From positions 1-44,853 of the forward strand of contig JNEU01001071.1 of NCBI GenBank assembly GCA_000697475.1: a DNA stretch of 44,853 bases. Direction: 5' to 3'. This DNA comes from Lichtheimia corymbifera B2541. Lineage: Eukaryota > Mucoromycota > Mucoromycetes > Mucorales > Lichtheimiaceae. Positions 11,895 through 21,396 of the stretch are shown here, piece by piece. The notes under the pieces are model-generated. The model made no database searches and was not told the DNA's origin. It saw only the letters and a list, made by a program, of their open reading frames with translations. Positions within the stretch are counted from its first letter, which is position 1. The number at the start of each line of letters is the position of its first letter. Position numbers and translations under genes: made by a program.

Positions 11895-12081
11895 GTTTTA
11901 TATATGCTGTAAGCGTGATGCTATATAGAGAGTGGTGCTTGTTCATTGTGAAGTATCATGCAAATGAGCTGTGTTGCACAAAGAAGTCCGTCTGCATCTT
12001 CGGCTCTATCAGGGTCAAGCTACTTCACAATGAACAAACACTACCTTTCCTATGGCGTCACGCTTACAGTATAGGTAAAAC
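11895..12081. mobile_element. MITE-like 187-bp element, copy 3
   Basis: Third copy with the same length and ends, more diverged in the left terminal repeat (GTTTTATATATGCTGTAAGC). The middle is oriented like copy 2 and opposite to copy 1, so copies 1 and 3 are mirror partners in the palindrome. No coding capacity. Confidence 0.7.
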
Positions 12082-12112
12082 ATGAAGGTGCCTGTTTCTC
12101 CAAATATACATA

Positions 12113-13390
12113 ATGATGTGTAGAGGCTTTATGAGAACGATGTTGATCAGCATGACCGAGAGCATCTCCTGTCCAAGTTTCGGCGTCCCGATGAGCAATA
12201 TCGGCGCGCACGGCCGTACACCCTATCTATGTTACCATCCCTTCGTCGTCTCTCCTATATTCAAGGTTTTCATTATGAACCCTGGGCACTTTATGAGAAC
12301 AAAATTGCTCGGCGTGGTCGAAAGGATGTTGTGTGAAAGTTTCAGGTTCGAGGTGGGCAATCTCGGGGAGTAGGAGCGTCTACCCTACTTTTCTCTATAT
12401 TTGGGCTGGCCCGTATTCAAAATGTTTATAATGAACCGTGCGGTTTTTAAATGAATGAAGTTGATCAGCATGTGCGAGAGTACCTTCTGACCAAGTTTCA
12501 AGTGCGAAATTGGGAATCCCAAGAAACTACATAGTAATTGACTTTTTCATAAAACCGGCGCTTTCCCAATTTCCATCCGTATAGTCAATCCCCCATTATG
12601 CTCTCCCATTCGAAATTTAACAAATGAAGTGTGGGTTCGTCATTAAGACAAAATTGCTCAGCGTGGTCGAAAGGATGTTGTGTGAAAGTTTCAGGTTCGA
12701 GGTGGGCAATCTCGGGGAGTAGGAGCGTCTACCCTACTTTTCTCTATATTTGGGCTGGCCCGTATTCAAAATGTTTATAATGAACCGTGCGGTTTTTAAA
12801 TGAATGAAGTTGATCAGCATGTGCGAGAGTACCTCCTGACCAAGTTTCGGCGTCCCGATGAGCAATATCGGCGCGCACGGCCGTACACCCTATCTATGTT
12901 ACCATCCCTTCGTCGTCTCTCCTATATTCAAGGTTTTCATTATGAACCCTGGGCACTTTATGAGAACAAAATTGCTCGGCGTGGTCGAAAGGATGTTGTG
13001 TGAAAGTTTCAGGTTCGAGGTGGGCAATCTCGGGGAGTAGGAGCGTCTACCCTACTTTTCTCTATATTTGGGCTGGCCCGTATTCAAAATGTTTATAATG
13101 AACCGTGCGGTTTTTAAATGAATGAAGTTGATCAGCATGTGCGAGAGTACCTTCTGACCAAGTTTCAAGTGCGAAATTGGGAATCCCAAGAAACTACATA
13201 GTAATTGACTTTTTCATAAATCCGGCGCTTTCCCAATTTCCATCCGTCATAGTCAATCCCCCATTATGCTCTCCCATTCGAAATTTAACAAATGAAGTGT
13301 GGGTTCGTCATTAAGACAAAGTTGCTCAGCATACCCGAAAGCATCTTGTGTGAAAGTTTGAGGTTCGAGACAGGCAATCAAGGTCGTGGA
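12113..13390 (+). repeat. Right inner arm: inverted copy of the tandem higher-order repeat
   Basis: The word AAGTTTC (last copy AAGTTTG) ends at 12181, 12343, 12499, 12692, 12848, 13010, 13166 and 13360, so successive monomers are 162, 156, 193, 156, 162, 156 and 194 bp long. TTGATCAG recurs at 12143, 12461, 12810 and 13128 (318, 349 and 318 bp). The modules are those of the left arm in opposite orientation, with fewer copies. Two overlapping frames (~67 and ~86 codons) stay open in the 318-bp module, but nothing suggests they are genes. Confidence 0.85.
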
Positions 13391-13903
13391 GTAATTTATA
13401 GAGTGCATGGCAGTGTCTGACCTATTTAATTTCCACTTCTTCCACTCTCGTCTTCTTCCCTCTTCCTCCTGCCATTCTCAACTGTTGCCCCCATTCAAGT
13501 ACAACTACAACCTGCGAACGATTGTCTTGCTTCCAATCCACCATGTCAATGCTACGAATATCTTGATCCGATTGTCTTGAGCTGAATGGCAAGTTCATGG
13601 CGTGTGCACCCCACTTCAACACACGCCTTTCTTGAAAGCACACACTGTGTTGCACACTGCAATGCCACAACCAAACGAAACAGCATTCATTCCAGCAGTT
13701 ACTATTAGCAAAACTTTATTGTCTCAAGCAGCGTTCACAATCTTGTCACTCTACTACTACAACACGCTCCTCTGCCACAACCATCCCATAACAGCAGCTG
13801 CCATTAGCAACGTCTCCAATGTCTCAAGTTACTTACGGCCTCTTCACGTGGACAGCTGATAGCCATTGTATAACAGCAGCTTTATTTACGTGTGGCAACT
13901 TGC

Positions 13904-15453
13904 AATGATGCATACGACTTCTAATGGATGGTCCCATATCAGCTATCAAGTATCCCGCAATGCAAGCACTCCTCGCCTTGTTGAGCTGCACTGAAAATGA
14001 CCAAGAAAGATATAGACCAACACCTGGATGGGTAAGGAAGCATATCAGCAGCAACCACAGAGGCTCTTTCTTATTGGACTTGCAACGGTTATGGATGAAT
14101 GGATGGATGCAATCAAGTGCAGTAATGTGGAATCCTGGAATGTTGCTTTGGCTACTTGGCTCGTCGTCAGCAGTAACGAACACATGGATACGGTTGAGGA
14201 TGATGATGGATTAGATAAATTGGATGGCATGCAAACGAGGCTTATATCTTTGACAAGAGAGGATTTACCACCATGGATGATATTGCAACATTCAAGTCAA
14301 TGCATGCAACAGCTACTTTTACAATCATGGATGAAGATGCTGTGACGACAGCAACCAAGAATACAATGACACAACGACACCTGCTGATTCTTTGTGATCC
14401 ACTGGTTGGCATCTGGAAGGAAAGGAAGGATAGAAACTTGAAGGCCGGAAGGGGAGATTGGATTAGACCCACATTCATTGTATCGAGACGCTCTTGTTCC
14501 TTTTGTCATATTACATTCATTAAAACTTCATTGTTCATATGCTGATTAGACGATGGGTAGTGCCGATAACTGATTGTATACATGTTTAAATAGATGCTTG
14601 TATTTTCAATGTTAATAAACCCATAGTAATGGTACCCAACAATCCCGCTTGTTACAGAAGCTTGATCCATTGTAAGCTTAACTCGTTACGGCTAAGAAAG
14701 ATGATGAGCTCTGTGGCACAAGTACACAATGCTTACCTATGACAACGGCTCTATCAGCATGATCCACATTGTATGTATAGCCTTATATAAGAACGAACCC
14801 TAGAAGCAAACAATACCATTACCGCTCATAGTCTTGGATGCACTGATCATTTATGCTTTTTAACCACACCATCATAGGCAAACCTTACTATTTAGGGATT
14901 GTCTATCATGCACTCTCCACCAATTAAGAAGCCTTCAAACCTTGCCCCTATTAGTTTTACTACACGAGTCCCTCTGCATCTTTTGTACTACCAGGGTCAA
15001 GCTATTTAACAATGAACAAAAACCACTTGTCATACAGCATGAAGGAATCATAAAGACAGTCATATCTCAAAATCTTACAACGAAGTGTGGGCTCTTTCAT
15101 AGAACAATGTTGCTCGTCGGGTGTAGCGCACCTTGTGTGCAACGGACTTGAGACATCCAGCCGACGCAATCACTAACCGAACATGCAGGAATCTAGGAAA
15201 TCTGGCGACCTATGCAACCGGTAGTCACTAAGATCCTCTCTTCTCACTATATTTTCATAGGAAGGATTCAAATAAACGCAGTAACATGACGAGGGAGGTA
15301 GCAATGCATCACAACTACAGAGCATTTATCATTCCAAAATGCATAGCTCAAGGGTATATATTAAATAGCCATCGAATTCTTTCAATGCAATCATGATATT
15401 TATATACACGTTTATCAAACATACATACTAAGCCAACCACGCAGCAGGTTTAC
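13904..15453. other. Intergenic region with one repeat fragment, no gene recognised
   Basis: Frames of 60-105 codons between 13924 and 14545 overlap in several phases and show no recognisable domain. The only structure I can support is the diverged repeat fragment at 14960-15145, annotated separately. The right-hand end abuts the stop codon of the flavodoxin-fold gene. Confidence 0.5.
14960..15145 (+). repeat. Diverged fragment of the 187-bp element plus one array monomer
   Basis: The first part matches the right half of the 187-bp element (CTCTGCATCTT, CAGGGTCAAGCTA, AACAATGAACAAA, CACTTGTCAT). It is followed by a monomer-like stretch (GAAGTGTGGGCTCTTTCATA, GTTGCTCGTCGGGTGTAGCG, CACCTTGTGTG). 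The same order occurs in the palindrome core, so this is an older relative lying outside the palindrome. Confidence 0.65.
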
Positions 15454-16362
15454 TCACAACTTGGTATGTGATGCAGATGCGTTTTGTTGTTGTTCAAGTG
15501 CTTGTTTTCCTTGAACATAGGTTGCAACGATTTTTCCAAAGTTCTCTCCCTGGAGTTTTGCGAGATCGCGCTCAATCTGCAAAGCCTCTTCGGGACGCTC
15601 ACCATTTCTATGATTTTTGCATTTGCATTAGATCAATGATTGCTTACGTGAGTAAAGGACAAGCTTATTACTTACACGCATGTACCAGCGCCATAGGGTG
15701 ATCCACCAATTACTTGCGAGTTATCGCTCATATGCTATGATTACCCATCTCGGTTAATGACGACATTAATGAATGGCATTGCGAGAACCTTACCTTGCTA
15801 GGGAAACCGAAAGGCACATACATCATGCCATGATGAGCGAAGAAAGGAATTGCGTTGTAAGCAGTGGTTTCTTGACCCTATGGAGAAGATTATGTTATTT
15901 CCCTGAATCCAATGGCATATATAAATGTAGATCTTACACCATGCTGAGATCCGGTAGAAAAGAATGTGCCGACAAATTTGCCTTCTAATTGACGCTTGGC
16001 CCACAATTGACCTGTGCCATCCCAGAAATTTTTCATTTGTGCAGGGACCATGCCAAAACGAGTGCCGAATCCAAACATGATACCATCTGCTTGAGCGAGC
16101 TGATCAACCGTGATAACAGGTACGTCGGGCTTTGGAGGTGCCTTCATCTTGGCCAAAACTTCTTCAGAAAGTGTCTCCGATACTATAAGCATGATCAAAG
16201 GATTTAATAATGGTTCGCGAGCATGATATGAAAGGATGTATACATACCTTGGAACAGTTTGGTAGTGACACCAGCTGCTTCTAATCCCTTTTGAACTTCG
16301 AGTGAGAGCTTATAAATGTGGTGATGTATGGTGTGGAAAACGATAAAGACTGTGGCTGTCAT
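15454..16362 (-). CDS. WrbA/Pst2-type NAD(P)H:quinone oxidoreductase (flavodoxin fold)
   Basis: Predicted FMN-dependent quinone reductase of the WrbA/Pst2/Ycp4 family, which reduces quinones by two electrons and protects against oxidative stress. Exons right to left: 16362-16248, 16182-15938, 15877-15794, 15734-15676 and 15607-15454, giving 218 residues, close to the ~200 typical of the family. Family marks are QADGIMFGFGTRFGMVPAQM, LWAKRQLEGK, FFSTGSQHGGQE (the hallmark STGxQHGGQE) and IGGSPYGAGT. The N-terminal strand-loop that should bind the FMN phosphate reads FIVFHTIHHHIYKL. Family members usually have a Y-S-x-Y-G-H loop here, so the Gly and Ser are replaced. The C-terminal tail after GKIVATYVQGKQ is Gln/Ser-rich. 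Cofactor binding may be altered, or the first exon may be atypical. Family assignment is secure. Confidence 0.92.
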
Positions 16363-17498
16363 GATTTGTTCTGAAATAATAAGGGACGTTAGGGGAAAAA
16401 AACTGCATCCTGGGCGGGAACACCATATAAATACTCTTCCAGGTGTTGGGATACTTATACTGATTCGGAGTAGGTCACATCCCCCGCCCTGAGCAGATTA
16501 ATAAGCAAACGATAAAAGACATTTTCGCTGTCAAAATAGGGTGCTATTCATGGATATCCACGTGATGTGTCATCATTTCGAGCATAATCCTTTGTCCAGT
16601 GGCCTCAATGTGATGATGCTAGAGCCTCAAGTAGCTGACGGCGTGTGATTGCAAATAGCCCAACGACTATGCTTGTCATGGGTTGAAGGCAGATCGATGC
16701 AGCAAACGATGATCACCATACGCAAAGCTACCTTAAAGCAATTGGTATGGAAAAGTCAATGAAGAAGAGGTGACTATTCTCTCGCATTTTCCCCCCGCTT
16801 TTCCCTGTCTGAGACATGATCTCACTGATTTGAAATACAAGCAAGAGCTACCGTAGTGCAGTGATGCTCCTTATTACACTTGGCTAATTCTTTGTTATAG
16901 GATGATAATGGTGACATTCATTGTTGTCCTAATATGACCACTGCAAGGGCAATAGTAGGTAGCACGCATAGGTTGAATATGGCATTTTATATACATCACT
17001 TGTCCTTGTGTCACTTTCTACTTTGTATTTCAGGCACATCTTTCAAAGTCATCATTGGGCGGATTTGCACGCCATCCTTTCCCGATAAACATTAACTCTT
17101 TTGTGAGTGCACTAAGCAATGCTAAATATAAGGACCCAAGTAGCATTATCAGGCGTTGCACAAACATGGGTGCGTCAGTCAAGGGCATTGATCATTGGAC
17201 GACCCCGTATGCAAAAGGCGTTACCAGCAAGGAAAGGGCATGCTTTATATTGGGAAACTTTATCCCGTCTCGGTATGACCCCGCACGCGAGACACGTTCA
17301 CAGCAGTTTCCCACAATCTTTTCCTCTTCAACCAGAAAACATGGTAAGCATTCAACCGGGTAGGAAGAATGGGTTCTTTGAGCATGGTAAACTGACCCAT
17401 CAGGACATTGTAGTGTGATCCCAAGGTTCCTCAACAAGGTACTTTACAATAAGCGTTTATTGGTGTCAATCTCGTCTGTCTCTCACACGTTCTATTTT
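16363..17498. other. Intergenic/promoter region between divergent genes, with an unassigned + strand frame
   Basis: This is the shared upstream region of the leftward WrbA-type gene and the rightward aminopeptidase gene. An ATG frame at 17119-17418 (99 codons, + strand) starts with an Arg-rich amphipathic-looking stretch (RTQVALSGVAQTWVRQSR) that resembles a mitochondrial presequence. A splice from the GTAAAC donor inside it to the CAACAG acceptor just after the aminopeptidase ATG would be in frame. I treat it as unproven: a possible alternative 5' exon, a gene remnant, or chance. GC-rich words GGGCGGG and CCCGCCC lie near 16415 and 16480. Confidence 0.35.
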
Positions 17499-19582
17499 AT
17501 GTCTACAACAGCACTTGACTTTATCGACTTTGTCAACAAGTCACCCTCGCCATTCCATGCCACGCACGAAGCTGCCGAGCTCTTGAAGAAGGTACTGAAA
17601 GATATGGGGTTGGTATGGATGGTTCTGTATTCACTAAAGGAAACAACATATAGGCAGGTTTTGAAGAGATCAAGGAACGCGACAACTGGAACGGCAAGAT
17701 CAAGAACAATGGAAAATACTACTTTACGCGTAACGGTTCATCTATTGTCGGCTTCGTCGTTGGTGGCAAGTATAAACCTGGCAATGGCTTCTCAGTTGTC
17801 GGCGCCCACACCGACTCCCCTTGTCTCAAGGTCAAGCCCGTCTCTAACAAGGAAAAGAGTGGCTATCTCGAAGTTGGTGTTCAGCTTTATGGTGGTGGCA
17901 TCTGGTAAAGAGGAAGAAATACATTCCTTCACCCAAATCCTCATTGCATATTTTGGATAGGCACACGTGGTTCGATCGTGATTTGAGCCTTGCAGGTCGT
18001 GTTATGGTAGAACAAGAAGATGGTACCTACCGCCATACCTTGGTCAAGATCAACAGGTAAATGCATCCATGCTTTGACAATGCCAAGTACAACATCTGAT
18101 ACATAAAACCATCGCATTTAGACCTCTTTTGCGTATTCCCACGCTCGCCATCCATTTGGATCGTACAGCCAATGACCAAGTAAGTAACCGAGGTGTGATA
18201 CGTTTTTAGATCTCTTGTACTTATATGATACCATAGTTCACTTTCAACAAGGAGGAACAACTTGCACCTATCCTTGCTACTGCCACCAAGGCGTAAGTGA
18301 AAATTGAATACGAGAAGGCGTACTAGGAAGCTAACATACGGCTGATTTCAGTGAACTCAACAAGCCCGCCGAGTCGGATAAGGCTGAAGCTGATGAGGCG
18401 CATCATCCTTTGTTGGTTCGTGTTCTTGCACAAGAAATGAAGATTAAGCGTAAGTAAATTACAACGACACTCCACATCTTTAGATTTGATATTGACATGA
18501 GAATATTGTTAGCTGGTCAAATCCGTGATTTCGAGCTTGCTCTTTACGATACTCAGGTAAGGAAAAGAAAGAGGATCATTTTTGAGGAAAAGAAAGACTA
18601 ACGTCAGATGATAGCCATCTACTGTTGGTGGAATTTGCAACGAATTCATCTTCTCACCTCGCTTGGACAACTTGGAAATGTCGTTCTGCTCCATCCGTGC
18701 TTTGACTGAAGCCACCAACGTTGAAAACGATACCAACATGCGTATTGCTGTACTCTTTGACAATGAGGAGATTGGAAGCACCACAGCTCATGGCGCTGAT
18801 TCAAACTTGTTGCCAGTAACTTTACAGCGTCTTGCAGCCACTCAGCTCATGTCTGGTTCTGATGTATCACCCACTGCATTTGAAGAAGCTATGCACAAGA
18901 GTATTCTCGTCAGCGCTGATATGGCCCATGCCATCCACCCCAACTACCCTGAAAAGCATGAATCCAACCACCGTCCTCACATGCATAAGGGTACCGTCAT
19001 CAAGATCAATGCTAACCAAGTAAGTAGTTCTCTTTTATGAAAATGGTCTTCATTTTATTCATCATGAATCCCACATAGCGATATGCCACTACTGCTGTGA
19101 CCAGTCTAGTGTTGAAGGAGCTTGCCAAAAAGCACAGCATCCCAATCCAGGTATTAAGGGAGGATATGGTACATGCATGTATGTATTATGCATGCTAATG
19201 GTAATATCATTATCTTTAGGAATTTGTTGTCCGTAACGATAGTCCATGCGGATCTACAATTGGTCCTATGCTGAGTGCTAAGCTAGGTTTGCGTACAGTT
19301 GGTAAGTGCGCAAAAATGTCGGGATTAATGCACAGGGCAACGAGTTTATGCTTATGGAAATTGTCGGGCATGATAAAATAGATGTCGGTAATCCACAGCT
19401 CAGCATGCATTCTATTCGTGAAGTGGGTGGCACAGATGATGTGAAGCATGGTATTGATCTCTTGAAGGTAAGTAATATAGGGCTAGCTTATCGAGCGAAG
19501 GATTGGAAAATAATTGTTATAATCCCAATAGGTCTTTTATGAGGAATTTGCTGAACTTGAAGCCCGGATTGTTGTGGATTAG
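17499..19582 (+). CDS. APE4: Aspartyl aminopeptidase, peptidase family M18 (DNPEP/Ape4 type)
   Basis: Zinc aminopeptidase that removes N-terminal Asp or Glu from peptides; in yeast the homolog is Ape4 (cytosol/vacuole) and in animals DNPEP (cytosol). Twelve exons: 17499-17591, 17654-17904, 17961-18056, 18122-18179, 18237-18292, 18352-18449, 18513-18556, 18615-19019, 19079-19150, 19220-19301, 19382-19467 and 19532-19582, giving 463 residues, normal for M18. Visible marks are [17 protein letters not shown] at the N-terminus, the metal-binding GAHTDSPC (His83, Asp85), [20 protein letters not shown] (about 281-287, with the catalytic/metal Glu pair), [24 protein letters not shown], and the late His in LSMHSIRE. 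An acidic linker ([10 protein letters not shown]) occupies the family's variable loop. The ATG at 17499 gives the usual short N-terminus. No signal peptide. Confidence 0.95.
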
Positions 19583-19877
19583 AGAGCACAGGAGTAGTGT
19601 TTATATGATTTGATCATAAAAAGTGTCTATAACATGTGTCTGCCAAGAAAATATATATTTTGTCTTTATGTATGAGATTCGAAAAGGAGAAAGTGATGTT
19701 GTGGCACCATCATCAAATGGCGATCGTATAGTTTACTCACCATCTGTTTATGTGCTCACACGACTTTGTTAGTGTTGATTCAACCTATGGCCGTCTTGGC
19801 GCGCATACATACACCAGCATGTTTACACCTCTCTCTCATTTGTTCTCTCCCCTTTCCTTCTTCTTCCCCTTACTGCT

Positions 19878-21194
19878 ATGTTCTCTCAACACCTGAAAAA
19901 CCCTCGGAAGCGACGAGTCGTGCTGTCATATGCTCAAGATTGGCTGCTGGTGATCGTTATGATTGGTGTCTTTTTCGCGATCGACGTTATTCCACCATTC
20001 CACCGTGAGTTCTCGTTGCAGGACAAGAGTATCATGTACACATACACAGCCAAAGAGTCAATACCTGCTTGGACGCTGGCAGTGAGTAAGCCGAGATCAT
20101 CCAAAATGATCATTCCAATTACTGACAGTGCAATAGTTGATTTGCTTTCTTGGCCCTATCATTGCCATTGGATTTATAGCATGGTATTTTCAACGTAGCA
20201 TGCATGATTTTCATAGCGGTGTACTAGGTAAGAGTCCGTTGGTGATGGAACCAAGGTGATGAAAAGGGGGGGTGAAGAAGGTTGGAATGATGACGATGAT
20301 GATGTTTCCCATGATCTAATTGGGTGAGCGGCGCCCTGATTGTAATTCATATAGGATTGTTCCTAGCGTTATCCATGGTGATCATGTTGACTGATGTTAT
20401 CAAGGTAAGCATATAAAAAAGGAAGGAAACGTGAGATGCTATTTAAAGACTTTTGTTGACATTGTACACGAAAGATCACTGCAGGAAGACCAAGGCCCGA
20501 TTTCCTCGCACGGTGTCAGCCGCCACTGGATGCTGAAGATCCACCAAGAGGACTTTCCAATTACACAATCTGTACCACACCCATTGATTCGTATGAAATG
20601 AAAGATGGTTACAAGAGCTTTCCAAGTGGTCATGCTTCATGTAAGCTATTATAGCATTTACCATCTTAATTGAATGTATATTCATCTATCCTTATTATAG
20701 TCTCATTTGCAGGCCTTGGATACTTGGCATTTTACTTGGCTGGAAAGATGCAATTGTTTGATGAGCGTGGGGTAAGAAACACACAGCAAGAAAAGGAGTT
20801 GCTCGATACTTAAAAATATTTTCTCGACATCTACTAGCATACGTACAAGTGCTTTCTCTTTGCCTTCCCTAGTTTGGCTGCGTTATTGGTTGCAATTTCA
20901 CGTACACGCGATTATCGTCATCATTGGCAAGACGTATTTATTGGTGGATTGTTGGGTGCTGGATGTGCCTATTTTGCATATCGACAATATTATCCGTCAT
21001 TGATCCATGTCGAATGTCACAACCCATATTCAGCAAGATTCGGATCGTGCTCCGATGATCCAGAACAGCAGCAACAATTACCAGCACCTGGAACCACAGT
21101 GTATACGTCACATGAAATAGAAGATAACAGCCTCACAACAGCATCAAGTCAATTGTCAGATGATCGATACAAGCATAGTTATCCAGTTAGATAA
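19878..21194 (+). CDS. PAP2-family lipid phosphate phosphatase (Dpp1/Lpp1 type)
   Basis: Integral-membrane phosphatase expected to dephosphorylate phosphatidate, lysophosphatidate or diacylglycerol pyrophosphate. Exons: 19878-20081, 20137-20227, 20355-20404, 20475-20640, 20701-20771 and 20838-21194, giving 312 residues, the usual size. All three catalytic motifs are present: K-ITAGRPRP (motif 1, KxxxxxxRP), YKSFPSGHAS (motif 2, PSGH) and SRTRDYRHHWQD (motif 3, SRxxxxxHxxxD). Hydrophobic segments appear around WLLVIVMIGVFFAIDVI, ICFLGPIIAIGFIAW, LFLALSMVIMLTDVI, FAGLGYLAFYLAG, FLFAFPSLAALLVAI and VFIGGLLGAGCAYFAY, fitting six transmembrane helices. The C-terminal ~80 residues are polar and probably cytosolic. 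Dpp1 and Lpp1 cannot be told apart here. Confidence 0.93.
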
Positions 21195-21396
21195 AGAGAT
21201 CAAAGGGGTAGAAATTGCATATAAAGTTTCTTTTATTGATGATGACAATGGTTGCATAAGGGATCGTTATGGTCAAGCTTCAACTAACTGGGAACTCAGT
21301 CGTCGTTGATTTCATTTCCTTCTTCTCCCGCTTTCCACCACCACAACTTTTATCACTCGACGACTTTGGTGCAGGCCTAAACACACCTATTTTATC

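Larger units (their letters stand above)
8365..13903. repeat. 5.5-kb foldback-like palindromic repeat block
   Basis: The left edge begins GCAAGTTGCTACACGTAAAT and the right edge ends with the inverse of nearly the same sequence. From there the two halves are inverted copies. Outer arms (about 8365-8935 and 13385-13903) are clearly related but diverged by indels. Inner arms (8940-11040 and 12113-13390) are tandem higher-order repeats that are nearly identical within and between arms. The core (11041-12112) holds three 187-bp elements and a hairpin. The left arm has more tandem units, so the geometric centre is shifted. No transposase, reverse transcriptase or other enzyme is visible. The organisation (inverted arms made of tandem subrepeats) resembles foldback elements. 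I see no convincing target-site duplication (TTAAA on the left, AATGA on the right). Confidence 0.8.

Noticed and set aside
9259..13040. Repeated 67- and 86-codon frames as a gene family
   Set aside because: They follow from near-identical DNA modules, overlap in two phases, and have no recognisable domain; best treated as repeat DNA.
8940..13390. Regularly spaced repeats suggesting a CRISPR-like array
   Set aside because: The genome is eukaryotic, the units are 156-194 bp, and the intervening sequence is itself repeated rather than unique spacers.
13924..14545. Several overlapping + strand frames of 90-105 codons
   Set aside because: No domain, no consistent splice structure, and competing phases of similar length.
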